A stretch of 64,000 nt of DNA, taken from contig CBDCGI010000005.1 of NCBI GenBank assembly GCA_965216725.1, positions 231,298 through 295,297 of the forward strand. Reading direction: 5' to 3'. The position numbers were made by a program, and so were the translations under genes. This document shows positions 50,752-59,051 of this stretch, one piece after another (within the stretch, counting starts at the first letter, position 1; each line of letters starts with the position of its first letter). Source of the stretch: JACZUI01 sp965216725. GTDB taxonomy: Bacteria; Actinomycetota; Acidimicrobiia; Spongiisociales; ZC4RG35. The notes under the pieces are model-generated. The model was not told where the DNA came from. It ran no database searches and saw only the letters and a program-made list of their open reading frames with translations.

Positions 50752-51207
50752 GTGAACGACCGGGAGGTCTATGAGAACATCAGCCATTCGCTGGTGCGAT
50801 ACGCCACGGTGCTCGTGGGTGCCAACGATGCCGCAGACGTGGTCTCGACGGTGATTGTCCGGGCAATGGCGCGGAAACGAGGGCTCGCTGGCCTGGACAA
50901 CCCAGAGAGCTATCTCATGAAGGCAGTTCTCAACGAGGCCAACGGTTTCAAACGACAGCGCGCACGCCGCTCCACGGTGCCTGTTGCCTCGGTACCCGAA
51001 GGCCAATCGCAACATGACGAGGTTGACTATTCAATCGACCTGATCAGTCAGCTCCCTCCAAGACAGAAAGCGGCTGCGTTCCTGGTCTATCACGAGGGCT
51101 ACACGCCCACCGAGGCCGCCGGACTTATGGGTGCCCGACCGGCAACAGTGCGTCGCTACCTGCATCTGGCGAGATCTCGACTCCGAGAGGTGGTGGATCA
51201 TGAGTGA
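50752..51207 (+). CDS. ECF-type RNA polymerase sigma factor
   Basis: A 151-aa protein from GTG 50752 (ATG 50716 is an alternative). It has a shortened region 2 (RYATVLVGANDAADVVSTVIVRAM), a PESYLMKAVLNEANGFKRQRAR segment, and a clear region 4 helix-turn-helix (LPPRQKAAAFLVYHEGYTPTEAAGLMGARPATVRRYLHLARSRLR). The layout fits SigE-like actinobacterial ECF factors. It overlaps the following membrane protein gene by 8 nt, so the two are coupled. Confidence 0.85.
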   Translation: MNDREVYENISHSLVRYATVLVGANDAADVVSTVIVRAMARKRGLAGLDNPESYLMKAVLNEANGFKRQRARRSTVPVASVPEGQSQHDEVDYSIDLISQLPPRQKAAAFLVYHEGYTPTEAAGLMGARPATVRRYLHLARSRLREVVDHE

Positions 51208-52912
51208 GGAGCGCTTCAAGGACGCCTTCGAACGCATGGCCTCGGAATCCCCGAGACCACCGGATTGGGAGCAGATGGTGAAGGGCGACGCGCGCAGCCG
51301 CCGATGGAGCCTCAGCCGACCGGCCACGGCATTCCTCGCGGGCGCCGGCGCCGTTCTCATCGTCGTTGGGATCGTGGGCCTGCTCCGGGACACGACAACC
51401 GACGGGCTCATTGCCGCCCCCACCACCACCACTCTGCGAGTGATCGACGGCCTTGCCTGCACCTCGGAGACCGTCGAGACCTCGATCGGGTCCTTTCCTG
51501 ACCCGCCTCCACCGGGCGCGGCCACCATCGAGGATGCCATCGAGAGCTGGAAGCAGTCGTCCGATTGGATAGCGCACCCGGAGTGGGACTCGCTCCAGCA
51601 GCAGCCGGCCGAAGGCCAGGCGGTCCCGTTTGTCGACAATTCGGGGAATGTCAAGCTGATCGTGACGGTGACGGACCCCGGGAATGGTTACCTGGTGCAA
51701 GGGACCAGAAGCTGCTTCGAGGCAGAGACGACCACCACGACGACTCCTCCGACTCACGACGGACCGATCACCGGGATGGAGTGCGGGCCGCTGGGCGCGC
51801 CATATTCTCAGCCGCTCCCTGAAGGAGAACCCCTCGACGCGGACGCGGAAGCTGCGCTTGCGGAACTAGAGGCCAACGTTGAAGGACAGACCTTCACCGA
51901 GACCTACAACTTCCGACTTTTCTCTCACAACGGTGACAAATTGACCCTGATCGGAAGCTCCACCCAGGACGGGGAAACTTCGCAAGCCTATGCCGTCTTT
52001 GAGCTTCGAGACGACGTGTGGGCACCGACCCAATTTGGTGGTTGCCACTGGCAACCGGTGGCCCCCGGATTTGGTTTGGCGTCGTGGAGGCTCCAGGAAC
52101 CTATGGACCCGAAGGCCAGCACGGTCCGGCTCCTCGCTACCGAACGCGATTGTGCCTCCGGACAACCTCCAGAGGGGCGAGAAGTGATCCCGGTCGTGGT
52201 TACCCACGGTTCAGGCATCACCATCACCATCCTGGTCGAGCCCGTGAGAGGAGACGCCACATGCCCATCCAATCCCGAATTCGAGGTTGTGGTCGATCTC
52301 GAGGAATCGATAGGGAATCGGGTGCTCCTTGACGGGAGTGAAGTTCCCCCCGCACTTCGTCAAGGCATAGCCAGCACTTCATTTGCATGCCAGGACTACG
52401 AATGGGAGCCGGAGGCACCCACCGATGAGATCGCGGTCCTCTTTCCTTGCGAATATCCCCTGGACGGCGATGCGATTCACTATCGGCCGACAGAAAGGGA
52501 TCTCCATCCCGGAATGAGCCCAATCGAGTCGGCCCTGAGGCACGTCGTGGCCGGACCTTCGGCCGCCGACCGATCTGTTGGCTTCTATTCGTTCTTCTCG
52601 GAGGAAACCGCGGGCAGCCTTCTATCGGTGTCGATCGCCAACGGAAGCCTGATCGCCGACTTCAACGATGCGATTCTTGTCAACAACGCAAGCACCTCCT
52701 CCGGATCCGCCGCCTTCAACGACGAGCTGCGGCAGAACCTTTTTGCGTTCCCGGAAGTGGACTCGGTCGAGTTTCGAGTGAATGGCAGTTGCAACGCCTG
52801 GGCGAGCTTCTTCCAATTCGACGGCTGCTGGGTGGTGACTCGCCAAGCATGGGAAGATGGGTCTGCGCCCGCCTCCCCGCAGCCGGCGAAGTCGCCCGAG
52901 ACCGAGGGGTGA
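51200..52912 (+). CDS. Single-pass membrane protein with C-terminal GerMN domain, partner of the ECF sigma factor
   Basis: A 570-aa protein from ATG 51200. A short cytoplasmic segment (1-41), one TM helix (about 42-63), then a large outside region. Residues about 430-550 form a GerMN domain (PIESALRHVVAGPSAADRS, LLSVSIANGSLIADFND, LFAFPEVDSVEFRVNGSC). The cytoplasmic stretch lacks the zinc anti-sigma motif. Position behind the sigma gene with an 8-nt overlap suggests an anti-sigma or sensor role, which is inferred. Several Cys pairs in the outside region may form disulfides. Confidence 0.75.
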   Translation: MSEERFKDAFERMASESPRPPDWEQMVKGDARSRRWSLSRPATAFLAGAGAVLIVVGIVGLLRDTTTDGLIAAPTTTTLRVIDGLACTSETVETSIGSFPDPPPPGAATIEDAIESWKQSSDWIAHPEWDSLQQQPAEGQAVPFVDNSGNVKLIVTVTDPGNGYLVQGTRSCFEAETTTTTTPPTHDGPITGMECGPLGAPYSQPLPEGEPLDADAEAALAELEANVEGQTFTETYNFRLFSHNGDKLTLIGSSTQDGETSQAYAVFELRDDVWAPTQFGGCHWQPVAPGFGLASWRLQEPMDPKASTVRLLATERDCASGQPPEGREVIPVVVTHGSGITITILVEPVRGDATCPSNPEFEVVVDLEESIGNRVLLDGSEVPPALRQGIASTSFACQDYEWEPEAPTDEIAVLFPCEYPLDGDAIHYRPTERDLHPGMSPIESALRHVVAGPSAADRSVGFYSFFSEETAGSLLSVSIANGSLIADFNDAILVNNASTSSGSAAFNDELRQNLFAFPEVDSVEFRVNGSCNAWASFFQFDGCWVVTRQAWEDGSAPASPQPAKSPETEG

Positions 52913-53632
52913 TCAGCCGGCGACGTCGATGCGTACCGCATCCAGGGCGATCTCAACCATCTCGTTGAAAGTCTGCTGTCTCTCGTCAGAAGAAGTCTGC
53001 TCACCGGTCCGGATGTGATCGCTGACGGTGCAGATGGTCAGGGCACGGCCGCCTTTTTCTGCGGCGACGCCGTAGAGACCTGCGGCCTCCATCTCCACGG
53101 CCAGCACTCCCATGTTTTCCATGCGATCGAAAGCCTCCGTATCGGGCGTATAGAAGAGGTCGGCTGAGTGCACGTTTCCGACGTGGACATCATGTCCCTT
53201 GGCCTCGGCTGCTTCGTAAGCAGCCTTCAGCAGCAAAAAGTCGGCGGTGGCCGCGAAGTCGAGCCCTCCATACCTGGTCCGATTCACCAGGGAGTCGGTG
53301 CAGGCGCCCACTGCGAGGATCACGTCGCGCACCGCGACCTTCTCCGTCACAGCCCCGCAAGAGCCGACTCTGATCAGACGCTCGACGCCGTAGTCGGCGA
53401 TCAACTCGGTGGCGTAGATCGATGCGGACGGGATTCCCATCCCGGTTCCCATCACCGAGACCGGGATCCCCTCGTATGACCCGGTGAAGCCGAGCATGTT
53501 CCGAACCGCGGTCACCTGCTTCGGGTCGTCCAGGAAATTGTGTGCGATGTGTTGGGCGCGGAGCGGATCTCCGGGAAGAAGGATCGACGGGGCGAAGTCG
53601 CCTTTGTCGGCAGAGATGTGGGGAGTGGCCAT
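52913..53632 (-). CDS. deoD: Purine-nucleoside phosphorylase DeoD-type
   Basis: A 239-aa hexameric-type phosphorylase that cleaves purine nucleosides to base and ribose-1-phosphate. Recognised by LLPGDPLRAQHIA (phosphate site), MGTGMGIPSASIYATELI, RVGSCGA, and AVEMEAAGLYGVA with the ribose-binding Glu and the catalytic Asp in CTVSDHI. It abuts the stop of the GerMN gene with no gap. It links functionally to the purine permease 4 kb away, though they are not in one operon. Confidence 0.93.
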   Translation of the reverse strand: MATPHISADKGDFAPSILLPGDPLRAQHIAHNFLDDPKQVTAVRNMLGFTGSYEGIPVSVMGTGMGIPSASIYATELIADYGVERLIRVGSCGAVTEKVAVRDVILAVGACTDSLVNRTRYGGLDFAATADFLLLKAAYEAAEAKGHDVHVGNVHSADLFYTPDTEAFDRMENMGVLAVEMEAAGLYGVAAEKGGRALTICTVSDHIRTGEQTSSDERQQTFNEMVEIALDAVRIDVAG

Positions 53633-53668
53633 CGGGTTTGCTCCTGGAGGTAGCTGGTGCCGCCCAAC

Positions 53669-55381
53669 CTATCGGATCAGTTGCGCATTTCTCCACCCGC
53701 GGACGGCGTTGCTGACGGCAAGCTCATCTGCAGCATCCAGGTCATCGAGGGTCAACGGTTTCTCCTCGATCTCCCGCCGCTCCATCTCCAAACGACGACG
53801 AACCCCCGGCAACAGCCCGGATTCGACCGACGGCGTCACCCACTTGTCGCCGAGGCGGGCAAACAGGTTCGACCTATTGGTCTCCGTCACCAACCCTGAT
53901 TCATTGCGAAGAATCATCTCCACAGGCTCTTCTGGCTTCGGATAGCGGGACCGGTCAAGAGTCTTGTGGAACCAAATCGGGTCGGCGGAATCGACGAGCG
54001 CGGACGAGACCTCTAGTGGCACTGGCCCGGGAAAGAACGTAAGGGGCTCCACCTCGATGTGAACGGTCCCGTCGGCCAGCAACACCAGTCTCACCTTGGA
54101 ATCGACGTTCGAGCTCACTCCGGACAGCGCGTCACCTATATCGGCCGGGTTGAAGGGGATGTCCCAATAGGCCGCGGAGTGGGCCAAACGCTCGACGTGT
54201 CTCCCCAAGAGCTCGACCCCCTCGGCGGGATGAAAGCGCATCGTCTCCAGGAGGTCCGGCTTTCGGACCGGGTGAGTGAGCACTCGGGCCTTCAGGGTGC
54301 ACTCCGAGTACTCGGCCTCGGCTTCTGACTCCCAGGTGATCCCTCCGCCCACGTGATATCGAAGATTCGAGTCATTGAGTACCCCGGTGCGGATGGCAAC
54401 CGAGAACTCCGAACGGAGGGCGCCAGGCTCGATGTATCCGATGGCCCCGCAGTAGACCCCACGTGGCTCAATCTCCTCTGCGGAAAGGATGTCCACTGTC
54501 GATGCCTTGGGGGCACCGGTAACCGACCCCGACGGGAAACACGCGGCGAAGAGATCCGCGAGAGTGACTCCTGCCCTCAAGCGGGAGGTGACGGTTGACG
54601 TCAGCTGCCAGACGGTGGGATGGCGTTCAGTCTCAAACAGGAACGGCACCTCCACCGACCCGAATTCCGAAACCCGGCCCAGATCGTTCCGAATCAAGTC
54701 GACGATCATCAGATTGCCGGCCCGCTCTTTCTCCGAAGTCGCCAACGAGGAGGCCATGGCCAAATCTTCTTCCTGCCAGCGTCCCCTGGGGGCGGTGCCC
54801 TTCATCGGCCGTGCCGTGACCTGGCGACCGTCGGTCTTGATGAACAGCTCAGGCGACACCGAGAGGATCTGACTTGACCCGAGGTCGACCAGCGCCCCAT
54901 AACACCTCGGCTGCGAGGCAAGCATCCTCTCGAAGAGAGCGCGCGGCGAACCAGACAGCCGGCTTCTCATCGCAAATGTGAGATTCGCCTGGTAGGTATC
55001 GCCTCGCCGAATGGCCTCTTTGATCGATGCGACTGCTTTGCCGTGCTCAGCCTCGTCCATCGCGGCAGACCATGCTCCGAGCGAGGCGACCCCGGCGGCC
55101 GGCTCTAAAGGCCTGGCGATTGGGACACCGTAGACACCAAACCAAACGAGCGGCAGCTCCCCACTCGGCGGACCGGTCAACAGGCGTGGGTCGAGGCCGG
55201 GGGCAGCCTCATAGGTCACAAAACCAGCGACAAAACTCCCGTCGGCGGCGGCCTGTTCTGCCCTCTCGAGGCAGCGCCGTACGTCTTCGGGTCGATCACA
55301 TGTGATGATCTCGGCGGGGTTGGACAACTCGACGGCCTGTCTCGACCAACCGCCTCCGGTCAACGTCATGTCTCCGCGCAC
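53669..55381 (-). CDS. pabBC: PabB-PabC fusion: aminodeoxychorismate synthase I / aminodeoxychorismate lyase
   Basis: A 570-aa bifunctional enzyme of p-aminobenzoate (folate) synthesis. The N-terminal chorismate-binding domain (about 80-340) has RGDTYQANL, the Lys-containing RPMKGTAPRGR, and SGSVTGAPK. The C-terminal class IV aminotransferase domain (about 360-570) carries the PLP lysine in FHKTLDRSRY and GLLPGVRRRLE. Fusion of the two activities occurs in several bacteria. ATG 55381 was chosen; ATG 55369 is possible. It diverges from the thioesterase gene at 55404. Confidence 0.9.
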   Translation of the reverse strand: MRGDMTLTGGGWSRQAVELSNPAEIITCDRPEDVRRCLERAEQAAADGSFVAGFVTYEAAPGLDPRLLTGPPSGELPLVWFGVYGVPIARPLEPAAGVASLGAWSAAMDEAEHGKAVASIKEAIRRGDTYQANLTFAMRSRLSGSPRALFERMLASQPRCYGALVDLGSSQILSVSPELFIKTDGRQVTARPMKGTAPRGRWQEEDLAMASSLATSEKERAGNLMIVDLIRNDLGRVSEFGSVEVPFLFETERHPTVWQLTSTVTSRLRAGVTLADLFAACFPSGSVTGAPKASTVDILSAEEIEPRGVYCGAIGYIEPGALRSEFSVAIRTGVLNDSNLRYHVGGGITWESEAEAEYSECTLKARVLTHPVRKPDLLETMRFHPAEGVELLGRHVERLAHSAAYWDIPFNPADIGDALSGVSSNVDSKVRLVLLADGTVHIEVEPLTFFPGPVPLEVSSALVDSADPIWFHKTLDRSRYPKPEEPVEMILRNESGLVTETNRSNLFARLGDKWVTPSVESGLLPGVRRRLEMERREIEEKPLTLDDLDAADELAVSNAVRGWRNAQLIR

Positions 55382-55403
55382 TGGCCGAGGTTATCGTCGC
55401 GAC

Positions 55404-55862
55404 ATGCCCGATCTGCCTGTGTTCCCCGATGACGTCGATGAGCTGGTGCAGGTCTTGGTTCAGCGCGGCCGGCTCCTGTTGCCCGGCACCTTGGATATGG
55501 AGCTCGTTGAGATCGGTGAGGGCTCAGCATTGATGCGATGCGAGATCAGCGACAAACACCTCGCGCTCAACGGGTATCTGCACGCCGGATCGATCATCTC
55601 GCTCGCCGACACCGCCGCCGGATACGGCTGTATTGGCAATCGACCGGAAGGGGCGATCGGATTCACGACCATGGAAATCAAGACCAACCATGTGTCCACC
55701 ATGACCAGCGGCGTGATGGTGGCTGCCGCCACCATGATTCATGGAGGACGATCGACCCAGGTGTGGGATGTCGTCGTAAGCGAGGAGGGAAGCGACCGAC
55801 CGCTGGCGCATTACCGCTGCACCCAAATGCTCCTCTACCCAAGAGCCGAGCGACCGTCGTAG
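55404..55862 (+). CDS. PaaI-like hotdog-fold thioesterase
   Basis: A 152-aa acyl-CoA thioesterase-like protein. The hotdog core shows LNGYLHAGSIISLADTAAGYG (active-site helix) and EIKTNHVS. The ATG at 55404 sits exactly six bases after a TATCGT -10 box, suggesting a leaderless message; the open frame extends upstream through the pabBC promoter and was rejected. It is followed after 10 nt by a nitroreductase gene. Substrate unknown. Confidence 0.88.
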   Translation: MPDLPVFPDDVDELVQVLVQRGRLLLPGTLDMELVEIGEGSALMRCEISDKHLALNGYLHAGSIISLADTAAGYGCIGNRPEGAIGFTTMEIKTNHVSTMTSGVMVAAATMIHGGRSTQVWDVVVSEEGSDRPLAHYRCTQMLLYPRAERPS

Positions 55863-55872
55863 GCTCCACCCC

Positions 55873-56364
55873 ATGCCGGACAACTACGAATTCGTGGTCG
55901 GACTTCGCGCCATACGCGACTACACCGACATTCCCCTCTCAGAGGAGCATCTGGAGGCCATCCTCGAAGCGGCCCGATGGACGGGCAGTAGCAAAAACCG
56001 CCAGAACTGGTCGTTTGTGGTGGTCACCGGTGAGCGGCTGGGCGAGCTTGCCAGGTGCGGCCGGTTCACTCAGCCGGTGAGAGACTCCGTGGCCACCATT
56101 GTCCTGGTTCAAGAACCCGGTGGGAACATGTTCGACATTGGCCGGGCCGCGCAAAACATCATGCTCGCCGCGCAAGCTTTGGGGGTGGCGTCGTGCCCCA
56201 TCACGTTGCACCGAGAGAAGAAGGCCAATGAGTTCTTGGGAGCTCCTGCAGACCGAATCGCCCGGTATGCGGTTGCTCTCGGGTACCCGACCGACACCGC
56301 TGAACCCCGGCGCCTCGGTGGCCGCAAGAAGGCCGACCAGGTAATCAGATACGACTCCTACTGA
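55873..56364 (+). CDS. Nitroreductase family protein (short)
   Basis: A 163-aa FMN-dependent oxidoreductase homologue. Visible: the N-terminal IRDYTDIPLSEEHLEAILEAARWTGSSKNRQNWSFVVVTG (FMN-phosphate site region), IGRAAQNIMLAAQALGVASCP and a C-terminal ALGYPTD motif. It is shorter than typical (about 190-220 aa), lacking part of the middle helical excursion. It lies 10 nt after the thioesterase gene and is probably cotranscribed. Confidence 0.85.
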   Translation: MPDNYEFVVGLRAIRDYTDIPLSEEHLEAILEAARWTGSSKNRQNWSFVVVTGERLGELARCGRFTQPVRDSVATIVLVQEPGGNMFDIGRAAQNIMLAAQALGVASCPITLHREKKANEFLGAPADRIARYAVALGYPTDTAEPRRLGGRKKADQVIRYDSY

Positions 56365-56459
56365 GGCCGGGGCCGAGAGCAGCCTCACGGCGATAGGTGC
56401 ATTGGAGGCGGGTCAAACCAACATCAGAGAGCCCCCGACAGCACTACCGTCACGCGGCC

Positions 56460-57386
56460 ATGGCCGAATCTCTCGTAATCGCTCGCGGACTCACCAAGAG
56501 GTTTGGTGAATTCACGGCAGTCGACGGTATCGACTTCGACATCCATCAAGGCGAGGCCTTCGGCTTCCTCGGCCCCAACGGCGCCGGGAAGACGTCGACC
56601 ATGAAGATGATCTCCACCGTCAGCCCGATCACCGAAGGCAAGCTCCAGGTGCTCGGATTCGACCCCACCACCGAAGGCAGACAGATCCGCTCCAGGCTCG
56701 GCGTCGTGCCCCAGGAGGACAACCTCGATGTGGAGCTGTCCGTCGCCGAAAACCTGTACGTCTACGGCCGCTACCACGACATGGATCGGTCGTTGATTCG
56801 GGAACGAACCGCCGAACTGCTCGAGTTCGCTCAACTGTCCGACCGGGCATCTTCAAAGGTCGAATCGCTGAGCGGTGGCATGAAGCGACGGCTCACGATT
56901 GCCCGGGCTCTGATCAGTGACCCGGATCTGGTGATCCTCGACGAGCCGACAACCGGACTCGACCCACAGGCTCGGCATCTGCTCTGGGATCGGCTCTATC
57001 GCCTCAAGCAACAGGGGGCGACTCTGATCATCACTACTCACTACATGGACGAAGCCGAGCAACTGTGCGACCGGCTCGTGGTCATGGACCGAGGGAAGAT
57101 TGCCGCCGAAGGATCGCCGCGTTCCCTGATCGAGCAGTATGCCCCCCGGGAAGTGGTGGAGCTGCGTTTCGAGGATGCTGACAAGGATCAGGCGGTTCTG
57201 AAGCTCGACGGTCTGGCGAGCCGAACGGAGGTGCTGGCGGACCGCGTTCTCCTCTATACCGACGATTCCGACAGCACTCAGGACGGCCTACACCTTCGCG
57301 AGATCCACCCCGAGCAGGTCCTGGTGCGCAGATCGACGCTCGAGGACGTCTTCCTGCGACTCACCGGACGCCGCCTGATCGACTGA
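56460..57386 (+). CDS. ABC transporter ATP-binding protein (NodI/DrrA type)
   Basis: A 308-aa ATPase from ATG 56460 (the frame is open upstream without conservation). Walker A GPNGAGKTS (about residues 39-47), signature LSGGMKRR, Walker B LVILDEPTTGLD and the H-loop TTHYMDEAE are intact. A C-terminal extension of about 80 residues is typical of the DrrA/NodI exporter class. Start and stop overlaps with two permease genes define a three-gene ABC-2 exporter operon. Substrate unknown. Confidence 0.92.
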   Translation: MAESLVIARGLTKRFGEFTAVDGIDFDIHQGEAFGFLGPNGAGKTSTMKMISTVSPITEGKLQVLGFDPTTEGRQIRSRLGVVPQEDNLDVELSVAENLYVYGRYHDMDRSLIRERTAELLEFAQLSDRASSKVESLSGGMKRRLTIARALISDPDLVILDEPTTGLDPQARHLLWDRLYRLKQQGATLIITTHYMDEAEQLCDRLVVMDRGKIAAEGSPRSLIEQYAPREVVELRFEDADKDQAVLKLDGLASRTEVLADRVLLYTDDSDSTQDGLHLREIHPEQVLVRRSTLEDVFLRLTGRRLID

Positions 57387-58174
57387 TGGCAGCGATCACC
57401 CCTTCGATCCGGTATGTGGAGGCGCAGTGGCTGGAATACCGCAGAACGTGGCGAAGCACTCTCTTCTCATCGTTCGGAACCCCCGTCATGTTCCTCGCAG
57501 CGATGGGTCTTGGTCTGGGGACACTGGTAGACGAAGGCACCAGCGACCTCGACGTTTCTTATCTTGCCTTTGTGGCCACAGGGCTGATCGCCGCGGGAGC
57601 AATGCAGACCGGCTCCGGAGAAGGATTGTGGCGAACCATGGCCGGGATCAAATGGCGAAAGCAGTTCCACGGAGCAATCACCACACCGGTGGGACCGGCT
57701 GAGATAGTCACCGGAAGAGCCATCTTCATCTTCTTGAGAATGGTGGTGATCTCCGTCGTGTTTGCCGTGATCGCCACGTTGTTTGGCGCGCTCGATCTTG
57801 CACCCGGTCTTCTCGCCGTGCCGCCTGCGGCCCTCACGGGCTTGTGTTTCGCCATGGCACTCACCGCATTCACCGCAACACAAGAATCGGACGAGTCTCT
57901 GGCGACGGTGTTTCGATTCGTCGTTCTCCCCATCTTCCTGTTCTCGGGAACCTTCTTTCCCGTGAGCCAGCTCCCGGGCTTCCTGCAACCTGTTGCCTGG
58001 GTCACCCCGCTTTTTCACGGAGTCGAGGCCGCCCGCAAGATTGCGCTGCCCGATGTCGGAGAAGACCTGATCAGCTCCGCCCCGGTTTGGGTCCACTTCG
58101 CATATCTGATTGTCTTCGCCGCAGTCGCCATGTTCCTGGCGGCGCGGCTTCTCGATAGGCGACTGCGCCCGTGA
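57386..58174 (+). CDS. ABC-2 type permease (NodJ-like), first of two
   Basis: A 262-aa membrane protein with six TM helices. It begins one base inside the ATPase stop. The family features are an N-terminal amphipathic EAQWLEYRRTWRSTLFS segment, FLAAMGLGLGTLV, and the late FSGTFFPVSQLPGFLQPVAWVTPLFHGVEAAR motif typical of NodJ/DrrB permeases. It overlaps the second permease gene by 4 nt, and the two probably form a heterodimer. Confidence 0.88.
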   Translation: MAAITPSIRYVEAQWLEYRRTWRSTLFSSFGTPVMFLAAMGLGLGTLVDEGTSDLDVSYLAFVATGLIAAGAMQTGSGEGLWRTMAGIKWRKQFHGAITTPVGPAEIVTGRAIFIFLRMVVISVVFAVIATLFGALDLAPGLLAVPPAALTGLCFAMALTAFTATQESDESLATVFRFVVLPIFLFSGTFFPVSQLPGFLQPVAWVTPLFHGVEAARKIALPDVGEDLISSAPVWVHFAYLIVFAAVAMFLAARLLDRRLRP

Positions 58175-58980
58175 CCGTTCAGGCACCGGCTCGAGTCTCT
58201 CCGCTGGGACGGGTGACACCTTTCCGAGCTCACAGATTGTGGGAGCGGAACTACCTCCAGTATCGGCGGGTCTGGACCGTCATCTTCAGTGGCCTCTTCG
58301 AGCCCATCTTCTACCTCTTCTCCATCGGAGTCGGTTTGGGCGCGCTCATCGGCCAGGTCGAAGGTCCGGGCGGTGCCCTCATCGACTACGACACGTTTGT
58401 GGCCCCGGCACTCATGGCGGCGGCGGCGATGAACGGGACGATCACCGAGACCACGTTCAACATCTTCTTCAAGCTGCGATACGAAGGCATCTACGAGGGA
58501 ATCCTGACCACGCCGATGACGCCAAGGGACATTGCCGTCGGGGAAGTCGGATGGTCCCTGTTCCGCGGCCTGATCTATGCCATCGCGTTTGTGCTGGTCA
58601 TGGCCGTCATGGGCCTCACGATGTCGTGGTGGGCGGTTCTGGCAATCCCAGGGGCCTTTCTCATCGGGTTTGCATTCGGCGCGGTAGGCGTGGCGTCCAC
58701 CACCTACATGAGGTCGGTGCAGGACTTCGACATCGTCTTCATGATCACGATGCCCATATTCCTGTTCTCGGCCACGTTCTACCCGATCGACGTTTACCCG
58801 GCCTGGCTGCAGCAAGTGGCCAAGTTCTCCCCCCTCTATCACGGGGCGGAACTGCTGAGAGGCCTCACCGTGGGGGTGCTCGACTGGTCGATGGTGGGTC
58901 ACGTCGCCTTCCTGCTGATCATGGGTCTGGTGGGCTTGGCCATCGCCAACCGGCGCTTCGACGCCCTGCTCCGCCCGTAG
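58171..58980 (+). CDS. ABC-2 type permease (NodJ-like), second of two
   Basis: A 269-aa paralogue of the preceding permease from GTG 58171, with six TM helices. It shows WERNYLQYRRVWTVIFSGLFEPIFYL, ITETTFNIFFKLRYEGIYEGILTTPMT and FLFSATFYPIDVYPAWLQQVAKFSPLYHGAELLRG, the characteristic ABC-2 motif. It completes the exporter operon. Its stop is followed by a 71-nt gap before urocanase. Confidence 0.88.
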   Translation: MTVQAPARVSPLGRVTPFRAHRLWERNYLQYRRVWTVIFSGLFEPIFYLFSIGVGLGALIGQVEGPGGALIDYDTFVAPALMAAAAMNGTITETTFNIFFKLRYEGIYEGILTTPMTPRDIAVGEVGWSLFRGLIYAIAFVLVMAVMGLTMSWWAVLAIPGAFLIGFAFGAVGVASTTYMRSVQDFDIVFMITMPIFLFSATFYPIDVYPAWLQQVAKFSPLYHGAELLRGLTVGVLDWSMVGHVAFLLIMGLVGLAIANRRFDALLRP

Positions 58981-59051
58981 CGGCTGCTTCCGGTGAGCAT
59001 GCCGACGCTTTTCGGCGGACCGGTACCTGCGTCGGTACGCTTTCGGGCGCC

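Noticed and set aside
58110..59051. N-terminal extension of urocanase through the second permease gene
   Set aside because: The open frame continues upstream, but the residues are shadow sequence; urocanase family length and start fit ATG 59052.
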